DNA of 64,000 nucleotides. It comes from Parabacteroides sp. GTDB taxonomy: Bacteria; Bacteroidota; Bacteroidia; Bacteroidales; Tannerellaceae. Numbering within the stretch: the stretch's first letter is position 1; every line of letters starts with the position of its first letter. The stretch spans positions 1 to 64,000 of the forward strand of contig JALFJR010000035.1 in assembly GCA_022775005.1 (NCBI GenBank), written 5' to 3'. The notes beneath the pieces are model-generated. The model had not been told where the DNA came from and did not search any database. It saw only the letters and a program-made list of their open reading frames with translations. Shown piece by piece: positions 1-8,743 of the stretch. A program made the translations under genes and the position numbers.

Positions 1-1
1 A

Positions 2-568
2 AGAAGGGTGGAGAAATCCAAAAGGGGAAGACTCTTCTTTCCCGATGACTTTCACCCGGCATCTTCCGATGCGGTACGTTCGGCCTTGGTCCGTCTGTGC
101 CGTGCGGGCGACCTTATGCGTGTGGCCCAGGGCATCTATTGCTATCCGAAAGTGGACAGGAAATGGGGCAGCGGCATCATACCGCCCTCCATTGAAGAGA
201 TTGCCGAAGCTATCGCCAAGCGCGACAAGGTAAGGATTGCCCCTACCGGAGCATACGTACTGAACAAGCTGGGACTATCCACCCAGATTCCGGCTAATGT
301 CGTGTTTGTCACGGATGGTTCCGGACGTCGCGTGTCCATCGGGAAGGGCAAGGGCATCCTGTTCAAGCATACGTCGGAAATGCGTATTTTCGCTTTCCGC
401 TCTACCCTGATGCAGCTTATCGTGACCGCCATGCGCGAGATTGGTGAACACAACGTGACCGATGAACAGATAGCCGTTATCAGAAAACATCTTGAACATG
501 TGACCGAGGAAGACTATCAGAAAGACATCCAACTTGCACCGATATGGGTGCGCAAAAAACTCTCATAG
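2..568 (+). CDS. AbiEi-like antitoxin, DUF6088 family (5' partial)
   Basis: Probable antitoxin of an AbiE-type (type IV) toxin-antitoxin pair; in that family the partner is a nucleotidyltransferase toxin and the antitoxin has an N-terminal winged helix and can bind its own promoter. The frame is open to the left edge. The first usable start in the window (GTG at 8) falls directly before a segment that looks internal to the winged helix (FFPDDF, then RSALVRLCRAGDLMRVAQG and a GIYCYP turn), so the true start is probably upstream and the gene is cut. The middle (about residues 70-120 from the GTG) matches the AbiEi-type core. The stop lies 2 bp before the next gene, implying co-translation. Family assignment is from recalled pattern, not a search. 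Confidence 0.7.
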   Translation, partial: RRVEKSKRGRLFFPDDFHPASSDAVRSALVRLCRAGDLMRVAQGIYCYPKVDRKWGSGIIPPSIEEIAEAIAKRDKVRIAPTGAYVLNKLGLSTQIPANVVFVTDGSGRRVSIGKGKGILFKHTSEMRIFAFRSTLMQLIVTAMREIGEHNVTDEQIAVIRKHLEHVTEEDYQKDIQLAPIWVRKKLS

Positions 569-570
569 CT

Positions 571-1572
571 ATGAAATTTGCAGATTTATCCGTAAAAGAC
601 CGACAGGAAATCATACGCCGTGTGCAAGCCGAGAACGGGTTGCACCTTCAGATAATCGAAAAAGACTGGTGGGTGACGGCAGTCTTGCGGGCATTGTTCG
701 CTTTACCCTATGCGGAGCACATCTCTTTCAAGGGCGGTACCAATCTGAGCAAGTGCTGGCATCTCATCAGCCGAATGTCCGAGGATGCCGACATTGCCAT
801 AGACCGTGAATATCTTGGTTTCAGCGGAAAGCTGTCGAAGACTCAGATAAGCGACAAGCTGCGCCGTGCCTCCTGCTCGTTTGTCAGAGAAAGGCTGCAA
901 AATGACTTGGCGGAGCAACTCGTCCGGGACGGCATTTCCAGGGAAACGTTTACTGTTTCTGTGAACATCACTCCCGTGACGACGACCGATCCTGAAATCA
1001 TAGAGGTTGCCTATCATCCCGCTTTTGACGACAATAGCTATATTCGTCCCAAGGTCATCATTGAGGTCAGCGGCCGTTCTATGAGCGAACCGGTCACTCC
1101 CGTCAAACTGCGGTCGTTCATCGACGAGGTATTTACGAAGGTTCCCTTCACGGAAAAAGAGTTTGAAGTCCGTGCCGTGCTGCCGCAACGCACGTTCCTT
1201 GAAAAGGTGTTCCTGTTGCATGAGGAATTTGCCAAGCCGAAGGAGAACATGCGTACGGAACGTATGTCGAGACACCTTTACGACATTGGTCAGATTATAG
1301 ATACGCCGATTGCGGAGGAAGCCTTGCAGAACAAAGCACTCTATCAGTCGGTCATCGACCATCGCCGCACTTTCATTGGCTTGCGTGGTTTCGACTATGA
1401 CACCTTACAGCCCGCCACCCTGCAGATAGTTCCACCAGAAAGCATTGTGGAGGAATGGAAGAAGGACTATGAGGAGATGCAGGAAACCATGATCTATGGG
1501 GATTCACTGCCGTTCAGTCAGCTGCTCGACAAGATCCGGATGCTGAATGAACGAATCAACAAGATGGGATAA
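571..1572 (+). CDS. AbiEii/AbiGii-type nucleotidyltransferase toxin
   Basis: Predicted nucleotidyltransferase toxin, partner of the upstream DUF6088 gene. Near residue 50 it carries the nucleotidyltransferase signature FKGGTNLSKCW followed by SEDADIAID, the GG(T/S)...DxD metal-binding pattern of AbiEii proteins; the C-terminal half is helical. Known AbiEii proteins act in phage abortive infection or as type IV toxins that modify RNA or nucleotides; the target here cannot be read from sequence. ATG at 571 was chosen because it follows the upstream stop by 2 bp; an in-frame ATG at 544 would overlap the antitoxin gene by 25 bp. The gene ends 1 bp from the stop of the convergent gene at 1574, so no room is left for a terminator between them. 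Confidence 0.8.
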   Translation: MKFADLSVKDRQEIIRRVQAENGLHLQIIEKDWWVTAVLRALFALPYAEHISFKGGTNLSKCWHLISRMSEDADIAIDREYLGFSGKLSKTQISDKLRRASCSFVRERLQNDLAEQLVRDGISRETFTVSVNITPVTTTDPEIIEVAYHPAFDDNSYIRPKVIIEVSGRSMSEPVTPVKLRSFIDEVFTKVPFTEKEFEVRAVLPQRTFLEKVFLLHEEFAKPKENMRTERMSRHLYDIGQIIDTPIAEEALQNKALYQSVIDHRRTFIGLRGFDYDTLQPATLQIVPPESIVEEWKKDYEEMQETMIYGDSLPFSQLLDKIRMLNERINKMG

Positions 1573-1573
1573 T

Positions 1574-2338
1574 TTATTTCATCCCCCTGGCCTTGTAGAT
1601 TTTCTCTTTCGCCTCATTGATGCGTTGGAATTTCTCTGTGGCTGCCCGGCGAATATCTTCTCCGAGATTGGCAACCTTGTCGGGATGATGGGTCACCGCT
1701 AAACGGCGATAAGCGGCTCTCACCTCATCGTCGGTTGCGGAGGGAGCGATCTCCAATACCTTATAGGCCTCCTCCAACGAATCGCCTCGCAAGTTGAGCA
1801 TAGACTCTACCTCTTGCTCGGATAGTTCCATCGCCGCAGCTACCTCTTTCAGTGCTTGGATCTCCGCGGCGCAGACTTGGCCATCGCTCTTGGCAATCTC
1901 GGCCAAGAAGGCTAACAATTGCAGCCGCTCCTCATAACGTACCTGCTGCGCTATCTGCCGACCGCAGTCTTGAATGGTCTGCCGAAAGCCCCAGGGCTGC
2001 TTTTGATCCATCCGTTTGGCCTGCTCAAAGAGGCGCAGCAAGATCTGCTGTCCCTCCTCCACGGCCATCTCGCCAAAGTTTCGACGCAAGAATTGCCGTA
2101 CATACTCCATCTCGCTATGCATGATCTTGCCGTCTGCCCGTATGATATAGGAGGCCATGACCAGCATGGAGAAGAGAAAGCCGTTGCGTTCGCCTCGCCT
2201 CGGGTCGGCATACGCCTCTCCTTGTCCTTCCTGCTCTTTGTCATCATAGAGTGAACCTAATATGATACCTGCCAGTGCGCCTAATGGGCCCAGGGCCACA
2301 AAGCCCAAGATGCCTCCAATCCATTTTCCAATACTCAT
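1574..2338 (-). CDS. DjlA-like J-domain protein with TerB domain
   Basis: Membrane-anchored Hsp70 co-chaperone. The N-terminus (IGGILGFVALGPLGALAGI) is a glycine-rich transmembrane segment, residues about 50-180 form a TerB-like helical domain, and the C-terminal 65 residues are a J domain with the essential HPD motif (VTHHPDKV). This order is that of E. coli DjlA, which stimulates DnaK ATPase at the inner membrane. The length (254 aa) fits. The start follows an AGGAAG sequence by a few bases. It lies 16 bp downstream of the S41 protease gene on the same strand, so the two are probably one transcript. The client protein is unknown. Confidence 0.85.
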   Translation of the reverse strand: MSIGKWIGGILGFVALGPLGALAGIILGSLYDDKEQEGQGEAYADPRRGERNGFLFSMLVMASYIIRADGKIMHSEMEYVRQFLRRNFGEMAVEEGQQILLRLFEQAKRMDQKQPWGFRQTIQDCGRQIAQQVRYEERLQLLAFLAEIAKSDGQVCAAEIQALKEVAAAMELSEQEVESMLNLRGDSLEEAYKVLEIAPSATDDEVRAAYRRLAVTHHPDKVANLGEDIRRAATEKFQRINEAKEKIYKARGMK

Positions 2339-2354
2339 CGTTCTTCCTGTTTTT

Positions 2355-3749
2355 TTAATAGCTATGCTGTTCTGTTGTAATCACACCGTTGCCGCGTCGG
2401 GCGTTCACCTCCTGCAGCTGGAAGGGGAGGGGGTCCGCTTGCGCCGCCTTGAGGGGAGCCGTTCCGCTGATTTCCGCCATTGCTTGCGCGAACAGCGGAT
2501 CGTCGGTCGTGCCAAACTGTCCCAAGGTCTGCTCATACTCGTTGACCTCCACATCTGGCGTGAAGCCATCGGCATAGTCTGCCTTGCCTTCTCCATTGAA
2601 GACATAGAAGGTGATAGGCTGCATGATCCAGCCATATTTCGACGATTGGTCGTAGATAGTCATACCTACGGTCTTGCCCAACGTGGTTCGTCCAATCAGG
2701 CGCACCTGCTCTTGCCCCATAAGAGGACGTAGCCCGTTGATCACCAACTCCGAAGAGGAGGCGGTGCTTGTGCCGGTCAAGACATAGAGTCGCTGCAGGT
2801 TCAGGTTGCCCGCCAATACCTCAGTCGTGCGCAAGAGCTTCACGGATTGATTTTTTGATTGATTCAAATCGTTGTACACCTCCTTGCAGAACACTTGGCC
2901 CAGTGCCGACGAGGGGGCCAAGAAGGAGGCCAATAGCTGCGCACAGGTAAGCAAACCACCTCCATTGTAACGTAAGTCGAGGATAAACTCGTTGACACCC
3001 TGCTGCTTGAAGCGGGCGAAGAGAGCTGCCATTTGCTCGTTGTAAGCGCTCCCTTTGTAGCCTTCAGGATCTGAAGCAAAATGGTTGTACATCAAATAGC
3101 CCACTGTTTTGCCGCCCACTTGATAGACAGAGTCTTTGAGAAAAGGGGTGTCTTCCACCGCCCGTGAGGCAGCGATCGTGAGGTTGCGGGCATTCACAAA
3201 GCTCTTTTTCTCTCGGTCATAATCGGCGATATAGAGCGTGGCTTTCTCGCCACTGCGCAGGCTGTTGTAGTCTTCGCTGATGGAGCCTAACTCGCCATTG
3301 ACTCCTAAGATCCAATCGCCTCTGCGCAAGCCCGCCTCTGCTGCCGGAGAGTTGGGCAACACGTAGATCACCAGGGCGATGTTGAAGGTCTGCTGCTCTT
3401 TGGTCTGTAGCTTCGTTACCGCGAAATCAAATCCATAGGAGTTCTGCTCATCGAGGATCGCCTTGGTGGTAGCGCTTTTCTCGATGGTCGAGAAATGGTG
3501 GAGGGAGCCGTTGATCTCCTTGCCATCTTTGTCGGAGAGCAGGCTGTTGAAGAAGGTTTCGGGGTCGGCGCTGAAATTGAGTTGGGATTTATCTGGTAAT
3601 TCGTCATACCAAAGATAATTCGCCCGCATGGTCTCCTCAATCCAGTTATTCACTTGGTTGGTGTCTGTGATCCGTACCTCCTCCTTGTCGCAAGCACTCA
3701 AGCCAACCCATAATAGGCTCCAGAGAAATACTACATACCCTTTTTTCAT
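2355..3749 (-). CDS. S41-family (C-terminal processing) peptidase, lipoprotein
   Basis: Predicted envelope serine protease of the S41/CtpA family, 464 aa. ATG at 3749 (MKKGYVVFLWSLLWVGLSAC) gives a clean lipoprotein signal with the lipobox GLSAC; a longer frame reaching 3794 would hide it. After an N-terminal helical region come a PDZ domain (around NSPAAEAGLRRGDWILGVNG) and the protease core: LDLRYNGGG, a serine-rich catalytic stretch (GTSTASSSEL) and the general-base lysine in TLGKTVG. This matches Bacteroidetes S41 lipoproteins. The substrate is unknown. It is the first gene of a likely two-gene operon with the J-domain protein. A -7-like TACTTTTG on the minus strand at 3818-3825 precedes it. 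Confidence 0.88.
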   Translation of the reverse strand: MKKGYVVFLWSLLWVGLSACDKEEVRITDTNQVNNWIEETMRANYLWYDELPDKSQLNFSADPETFFNSLLSDKDGKEINGSLHHFSTIEKSATTKAILDEQNSYGFDFAVTKLQTKEQQTFNIALVIYVLPNSPAAEAGLRRGDWILGVNGELGSISEDYNSLRSGEKATLYIADYDREKKSFVNARNLTIAASRAVEDTPFLKDSVYQVGGKTVGYLMYNHFASDPEGYKGSAYNEQMAALFARFKQQGVNEFILDLRYNGGGLLTCAQLLASFLAPSSALGQVFCKEVYNDLNQSKNQSVKLLRTTEVLAGNLNLQRLYVLTGTSTASSSELVINGLRPLMGQEQVRLIGRTTLGKTVGMTIYDQSSKYGWIMQPITFYVFNGEGKADYADGFTPDVEVNEYEQTLGQFGTTDDPLFAQAMAEISGTAPLKAAQADPLPFQLQEVNARRGNGVITTEQHSY

Positions 3750-3817
3750 CCTGTTCTTTTCATTAAAAAAGCCCTTGACACTGATAGCAGGCAAGGGCTT
3801 TCGGTTGCTATACGGAG

Positions 3818-3825
3818 CAAAAGTA
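3818..3825 (-). promoter_or_regulatory. Candidate -7 element of the S41 peptidase gene
   Basis: Minus strand reads TACTTTTG, a full match to the Bacteroidetes -7 consensus TAnnTTTG, about 70 bp upstream of the chosen start at 3749. No clear -33 TTG is seen at the usual distance. It overlaps the region just beyond the 3' end of the Na/Pi transporter gene, so the two minus-strand genes need not be cotranscribed. Confidence 0.45.
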
Positions 3826-3827
3826 CG

Positions 3828-5513
3828 TTATATTTTCTTCTCGATCACCGCTTGTACTACATTTAACACATAGTCGGCCAATTTCTCGCTCTCGCCGACC
3901 AAGTCCATGTAATAGACACCATCTTGGTATTGATACTCCTTGTTGTTGATGTCCTCGATGTTGCGGCTCTTCAACTGGTTGCGATAATTGTTGATCTCGT
4001 TCTCGATGTTGTAAGAGGGGTTGATGTCCTCGTGGGTCGCCTCGTTCTTGCTCAAGATATAGGTCATGCGGGTCAAAGCCTTGGACACTAACTCAAACAT
4101 GTGATCGAGGTGCTTGTTCTGGCTATCGGTGAAGACCGACTTGAACTCGTTGCGCCGCTTGATGCTGCGTGCCATGTTGTTACAAGAATCGGCGATACTC
4201 TCGATCTCGGAGACGGCACGAAGCATGATACGGATCTCCTCCTTACTCTCGGAGCTCAAACGACCCTCCGACACCTGCGTCAGGTAGTTGGCAATCTCGA
4301 TCTCCATGCGGTCGCTGATACTCTCATATTTCTCCACCCGGGCATAGGTCTTCAAGAAGGCCTCCTCGTTCTTCTCATAGAACAGCTCTCTCACCATGCC
4401 TAACATGCGGGCCGTACGCTCGGCAAACAGGGAGATCTCCTTATGTGCCTGCAGGATAGAGAGCTCTGCCGTAGAGAGCATACCTCCCGAAATGAAACGC
4501 AAGCGATACTCCTCGTCCTCCACTTTGGGTTTGATCAATGTGCAAACTGTCTTTTCGATAAACTTCACGAACCAGATCATGATGAAGGTGTTGCTGATGT
4601 TGAACGCCGTGTGGAAAGCCGCCAACTTAAATGATACCGCTACCGCCGGGTCGCTCACACCCATCACGTTCTCCACGAACCAAGAGACCGCATTGGTGAA
4701 GGGGTAGAACAGGAGCAATACCCAGATCACACCAAACACGTTGAACGCTAAATGGGCCAAGGCTGCCCGACGTGCCTGCGTGTTACCGGTCAAAGCCGCC
4801 AAGTTGGCCGTGATGGTGGTTCCGATATTCTCGCCCAATACTAACGCCACGCCTAAATGATAGTCGATCCATCCGTTCGCACACATGATCAAGGTGATCG
4901 CCATCGTAGCCGCTGAGGCCTGCACGATCATGGTCAAGATAGCTCCAATGAACAGGAAGAGAATAATGGAAAGGAAACCCATGTCGGTGTAATTCTGCAC
5001 AAAGGCCAACATATCCGGGTTAGCTCCCAAATCGGGGGCGTTGGCTTTCAAGCTCTGCAAACCCATGAACAGGAAGGCGAAACCGAAGACGAACTCACCC
5101 ATTGACTTCCGTGAGCTCTTATTAGAGAAGAAGAGCGGGATGGCAAAGGCCAAGAGGGGAAGGGCAAACGCCGCAATGTCAATCTTGAAACCTAACGCTG
5201 AGATGATCCAGGCCGTGACTGTTGTACCGATATTGGCACCCATAATGACGCCAATAGATTGAGACAACGTTAGTAAGCCTGCGTTAACAAAACTAACGAC
5301 CATGACCGTCGTCGCCGAAGAGGACTGGATCAGGGCCGTAATCAGTACACCGGTGAGCATTCCCGTCACCCGGTTGGTCGTCATGGCAGTTAAAATACGT
5401 CGCAAGCTATCGCCCGCGAATTTCTGTAATCCCTCACTCATGATCTTCATACCATACAGGAAGAGACCTAATGAGCCGATCAGCCGTAGCAGATCAAAAA
5501 AAGAATAGTCCAT
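3828..5513 (-). CDS. Na+/phosphate cotransporter with PhoU-like domain
   Basis: Sodium-dependent inorganic phosphate transporter (NptA/YjbB type), 561 aa. The N-terminal 330 residues carry about eight to nine membrane segments with two inverted repeats of the family signature: QSSSATT with GANIGTTVTAW, and QASAATM with GENIGTTITANLA. The C-terminal 200 residues are a helical PhoU-like domain (for example AVSEIESIADSCNNMARS). E. coli YjbB of this type exports phosphate, so direction of transport is uncertain. It stands alone: downstream neighbours have a separate promoter, upstream is a divergent kinase gene 83 bp away. Confidence 0.92.
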   Translation of the reverse strand: MDYSFFDLLRLIGSLGLFLYGMKIMSEGLQKFAGDSLRRILTAMTTNRVTGMLTGVLITALIQSSSATTVMVVSFVNAGLLTLSQSIGVIMGANIGTTVTAWIISALGFKIDIAAFALPLLAFAIPLFFSNKSSRKSMGEFVFGFAFLFMGLQSLKANAPDLGANPDMLAFVQNYTDMGFLSIILFLFIGAILTMIVQASAATMAITLIMCANGWIDYHLGVALVLGENIGTTITANLAALTGNTQARRAALAHLAFNVFGVIWVLLLFYPFTNAVSWFVENVMGVSDPAVAVSFKLAAFHTAFNISNTFIMIWFVKFIEKTVCTLIKPKVEDEEYRLRFISGGMLSTAELSILQAHKEISLFAERTARMLGMVRELFYEKNEEAFLKTYARVEKYESISDRMEIEIANYLTQVSEGRLSSESKEEIRIMLRAVSEIESIADSCNNMARSIKRRNEFKSVFTDSQNKHLDHMFELVSKALTRMTYILSKNEATHEDINPSYNIENEINNYRNQLKSRNIEDINNKEYQYQDGVYYMDLVGESEKLADYVLNVVQAVIEKKI

Positions 5514-5555
5514 TTAAATTACGTTTAAGTGGATGGTATATCCGATTAATGTTCC

Positions 5556-5563
5556 TAACTTTA
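5556..5563 (+). promoter_or_regulatory. Weak candidate -7 element for the nucleoside kinase gene
   Basis: TAACTTTA differs from TAnnTTTG at the last base and lies 34 bp before the ATG at 5597, in the 83-bp divergent gap. On the other strand CGAATTTA at 5569-5576 is a one-mismatch candidate for the phosphate transporter. Both are weak. Confidence 0.25.
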
Positions 5564-5596
5564 GGGGGCGAATTTATAAATAATAACTGAGAAACT

Positions 5597-7264
5597 ATGG
5601 CTGATACAATTACAATTTTTTGCAAGAATAACAATTTATATAAAGAGGTGCCTATTGGTTCGACGCTGCGTGAGATTTATACTTTAGTCGGAGAGCCGTT
5701 GGATTATCCCCCGATGAATGCACAGGTGAATAACAAGACTGAGAGTCTCAATTACCGTTGCTGGCAGCCGCAAGACATTGCGTATGTGGATTATACGCAA
5801 CTTTCAGGGATGCGCACTTATGTGCGTTCGCTGTGTCACATTCTTTCTAAAGCGGTAAACGATCTTTGGCCAACGGCTATTCTGCACTTGGAGCATCCCG
5901 TGTCGCGGGGCTACTACTGCATCATTCATGGGGAGCAGCCGATCGACGAGGCCACCATCGCACAACTCAAGACACGGATGCGGGAGCTGGTTGACGCGGA
6001 CTTCCCGTTTGTGCCGCATCGTGTGCAGACGGCAGAAGCTGTGCGACTTTTTAAGGAACGGGGATTGGAAGACAAAGCCCAGCTCATTGAATCAGCCGGC
6101 ATGGTCTATACCTCCTATTATGAGCTGGATGGCTACGTCAACTTCTTCTATGGTTGTCTGACTCCCTCCACTGGGTGCATTCAGCTGTTCGACATAGTCC
6201 CTTACAAGGATGGCCTGCTGTTGCGTGTGCCTCGCCGAGATGATCCTACTCAGTTGGAACCGATCATTCCGCAGGATAAGATGTTTGGCGCTTACAAAGA
6301 GCACCTCACCTTGCAGCGCACCATTGGCTTGAACAATGTGGGCGACCTCAATGGTGCGGTGGCTCGTCGGCATACGCAAGAGCTGATCTTGGTCTCTGAG
6401 GCGATGCAAGAGAAACAGATCGCAAAGATTGCGGAAGAGATTGCCGCACGTTATCAGCAAGGCGTGCGCATGGTGCTGATTTCCGGACCTTCCTCTTCCG
6501 GAAAGACCACCTTCTGTAAACGTTTGCAGGTGCAACTCACGACCAACCTGCTGCGTCCGATCGGCATCTCGTTGGATGACTACTTCCTCAACCGGGAAGA
6601 TACCCCCAAAGACGAACAGGGCGAATATGACTTCGAATCGCTCTATGCGCTCGACCTTCCCTATCTCAATCGAGACTTGGAGCGGCTGCTCAGCGGAGAG
6701 GAGATTGAGCTGCCGACTTTCGATTTCCATTTGGGCAAACGGGTTTATAAGGGCAATAAGTTGAAGATGGAGGAGAACACGGTGTTGGTGATGGAGGGCA
6801 TACACGGTCTCAACCCGGAGCTGACCCGTTGCATTGACCAGTCTCGCACCTATAAGATCTATGTCTCCGTACTGACCACGATCTCGCTTGATAACCACAA
6901 CTGGATCCCGACAACCGACAATCGCCTGCTTCGTCGCATCATTCGCGATTACCGCTTCCGAGGCTATTCTGCGGAACAGACCATCTTGCGTTGGCCCAGC
7001 GTGCGGCGGGGTGAGGATAAGTGGATTTTCCCCTATCAGGAGAATGCCGACGCCATGTTTAATAGTGCGATGATTTATGAGCTGGCCACGTTGCGTCCCT
7101 ATGCGGAACCGATCTTGGCGGAGGTGAAAGAGGATAGTCCGGCTTATGCCGAAGCCTATCGCCTACGTCGTTTCCTGCGCTATTTCAATCCGATTCCTAC
7201 CGAACAACTTCCCGGTACTTCCCTGTTGCGTGAGTTTTTGGGCGGTGGTAGTTTCAAGTATTGA
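5597..7264 (+). CDS. Nucleoside (uridine) kinase with ThrRS-like N-terminus
   Basis: Predicted nucleoside kinase, 555 aa, with a fused architecture. Residues 1-65 resemble a TGS domain; residues about 75-190 resemble the second additional domain of threonyl-tRNA synthetase (HILSKAVNDLWPTAILHLEH, then a KTRMRELVDADFPF segment). The C-terminal part is a uridine-kinase P-loop domain with Walker A GPSSSGKTTFCKRL, the nucleoside-binding SLDDYFLNRED and a lid region RRIIRDYRFRGYSAEQTI. The family is known in Bacteroidetes and Thermotoga. The domain identity is strong; whether the tRNA-synthetase-like part retains any RNA-related role is unknown. A strong hairpin terminator follows at 7278-7311. Confidence 0.88.
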   Translation: MADTITIFCKNNNLYKEVPIGSTLREIYTLVGEPLDYPPMNAQVNNKTESLNYRCWQPQDIAYVDYTQLSGMRTYVRSLCHILSKAVNDLWPTAILHLEHPVSRGYYCIIHGEQPIDEATIAQLKTRMRELVDADFPFVPHRVQTAEAVRLFKERGLEDKAQLIESAGMVYTSYYELDGYVNFFYGCLTPSTGCIQLFDIVPYKDGLLLRVPRRDDPTQLEPIIPQDKMFGAYKEHLTLQRTIGLNNVGDLNGAVARRHTQELILVSEAMQEKQIAKIAEEIAARYQQGVRMVLISGPSSSGKTTFCKRLQVQLTTNLLRPIGISLDDYFLNREDTPKDEQGEYDFESLYALDLPYLNRDLERLLSGEEIELPTFDFHLGKRVYKGNKLKMEENTVLVMEGIHGLNPELTRCIDQSRTYKIYVSVLTTISLDNHNWIPTTDNRLLRRIIRDYRFRGYSAEQTILRWPSVRRGEDKWIFPYQENADAMFNSAMIYELATLRPYAEPILAEVKEDSPAYAEAYRLRRFLRYFNPIPTEQLPGTSLLREFLGGGSFKY

Positions 7265-7277
7265 GCATAGCATACAG

Positions 7278-7311
7278 AACCCTCAAAAGTGAATGCGCAC
7301 TTTTGAGGGTT
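7278..7311 (+). terminator. Rho-independent-like terminator after the nucleoside kinase gene
   Basis: A perfect 14-bp inverted repeat (AACCCTCAAAAGTG / CACTTTTGAGGGTT) with a 6-nt loop starts 14 bp after the stop codon and is followed by TATTTCTG. Confidence 0.8.
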
Positions 7312-7351
7312 ATTTCTGTCTATACCCGTGTGGTTTTTGCCGGAAACTATT

Positions 7352-7359
7352 TATCTTTG
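7352..7359 (+). promoter_or_regulatory. -7 element upstream of the DUF2851 gene
   Basis: TATCTTTG matches TAnnTTTG exactly, 29 bp before the ATG at 7388 and after the upstream terminator. No well-spaced -33 TTG is visible. Confidence 0.55.
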
Positions 7360-7387
7360 AGCCCGTAAACCTTGATTATGAAAGTTT

Positions 7388-8662
7388 ATGGAGCGAATCT
7401 TGCAGTATGTATGGAAATACGGGCTTTATGGCCCCTCACCTTTGTGTACAACGGAGGGATTACCCGTTTCCGTCATCGATCCGGGCATTGAGAATCGAGA
7501 TGCGGGCCCGGATTTTTTCAATGCGAAAATACGGATAGCAGATACTTTATGGGCCGGGAGCGTGGAGATTCATGACCGGGCCTCTGATTGGTTGCGCCAT
7601 CATCATGATCAAGACAAAGCGTATGACGGGGTGATCCTGCATGTGGTGGGTGATGCGGATGCGGAGATCGTGCGTACCACAGGAGAGCAGATCCCGATGT
7701 TGCTGTTGCCGGTTCCTCCGGCTGTTCAAGCGAATGTGGAGTGGTTGCTCTCGAAAGAGTTGCCGATCTCCTGCCTGCCACGCCTCTCCGAGATAGATCC
7801 CGTGCATATCACCGGTTGGTTAGATGCGCTGTTGAGTGAGCGGCTGGAGCGCAAATCGGCTGATCTCTTGAAACTCCTGGGCCATTATCAAGGTGATTGG
7901 AACGAGGTGTGCTATGTTTCGTTGACCCGTAGTTTCGGTTTTGGTGTGAATAATGATGCTTTCGAGCGGTTGGCGCGTAGCCTGCCTTTTCGTTGTATCC
8001 AGAAGCAACGGATCAGCAGTTCGCAGGTCGAGGCCATGCTTTTCGGACAAGCCGGTATGCTCAACGAGACCTATTCGTGCGACTACTATCGCTTGCTGCA
8101 ACGGGAATATGCTTTTTTGCGACAGAAATATGCGTTGACTCCGTTAGATGAGTTTGTTTTCAAACAGTTGCGTCTGCGTCCGCATAGCTTTCCACAGGTG
8201 AAGTTGGCGCAATTGGCGGCTATCTGGTGTCGCCACGATACCCTTTTCTCCAAAATCATAGAGGCGCATACCCCTGGAGAGATCAAAGCCCTGTTCCGTT
8301 TGTTGCCTTCCGATTATTGGCTGACGCATTATCAATTCTCGCATGTCTCGACCACTTCTGAAAAATGGATCGGAGATAAAGCCCGTGATATTTTGCTGAT
8401 CAATACGGTGGTACCGCTCTATTTCGCATACGGACAACACAAGAAGTTGCCGGAGTATTGTGGACGGGCCATCCGTCTGTTAGAATCCATCCAGCCGGAG
8501 CGTAACTACATCATCACGACTTTCCAGCAAGGAGGACTTATCGTGAAACATGCGGGCGACACGCAGGCATTGATCCAATTGCGGCGTGAGTATTGCGAGA
8601 AACGCAAGTGCCTCTATTGCCGCATCGGCTTCCGTTTGTTGAAACGTAGTGAGGAAGGATGA
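7388..8662 (+). CDS. DUF2851 family protein
   Basis: Member of DUF2851, a Bacteroidetes-typical family of about 420 aa with no established function. The most conserved part is N-terminal: ENRDAGPDFFNAKIRI, then WAGSVEIHDRASDWLRHHH and VILHVVGDAD. The spaced D...VEIH pattern recalls PD-(D/E)XK nuclease cores, but that is only inference. The C-terminus has a cysteine pair (CEKRKCLYC). No signal peptide or membrane segment, so it is cytoplasmic. It has its own -7 element and follows a terminator, so it is probably transcribed independently of the kinase. Confidence 0.82.
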   Translation: MERILQYVWKYGLYGPSPLCTTEGLPVSVIDPGIENRDAGPDFFNAKIRIADTLWAGSVEIHDRASDWLRHHHDQDKAYDGVILHVVGDADAEIVRTTGEQIPMLLLPVPPAVQANVEWLLSKELPISCLPRLSEIDPVHITGWLDALLSERLERKSADLLKLLGHYQGDWNEVCYVSLTRSFGFGVNNDAFERLARSLPFRCIQKQRISSSQVEAMLFGQAGMLNETYSCDYYRLLQREYAFLRQKYALTPLDEFVFKQLRLRPHSFPQVKLAQLAAIWCRHDTLFSKIIEAHTPGEIKALFRLLPSDYWLTHYQFSHVSTTSEKWIGDKARDILLINTVVPLYFAYGQHKKLPEYCGRAIRLLESIQPERNYIITTFQQGGLIVKHAGDTQALIQLRREYCEKRKCLYCRIGFRLLKRSEEG

Positions 8663-8693
8663 GGCCAAAAAGTGAAGAAACCCTTCCGCCTTC

Positions 8694-8723
8694 TTGCCTA
8701 TCCGAAGGTTTTAGCTACCTTTG
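8694..8723 (+). promoter_or_regulatory. Complete -33/-7 promoter for the DUF4160-DUF2442 pair
   Basis: TTG at 8694-8696, a 19-bp spacer and TACCTTTG at 8716-8723 form a complete Bacteroidetes-type promoter. It sits inside what would be the N-terminal extension of the next gene, so it decides the start: translation should begin at the ATG at 8744, about 20 bp after the -7 box. Confidence 0.7.
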
Positions 8724-8743
8724 CGGCAAAAGCTATTCACGTC

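Noticed and set aside
544-570. Earlier in-frame ATG for the AbiEii gene
   Set aside because: It would overlap the antitoxin gene by 25 bp; ATG 571 just after the stop is more natural.
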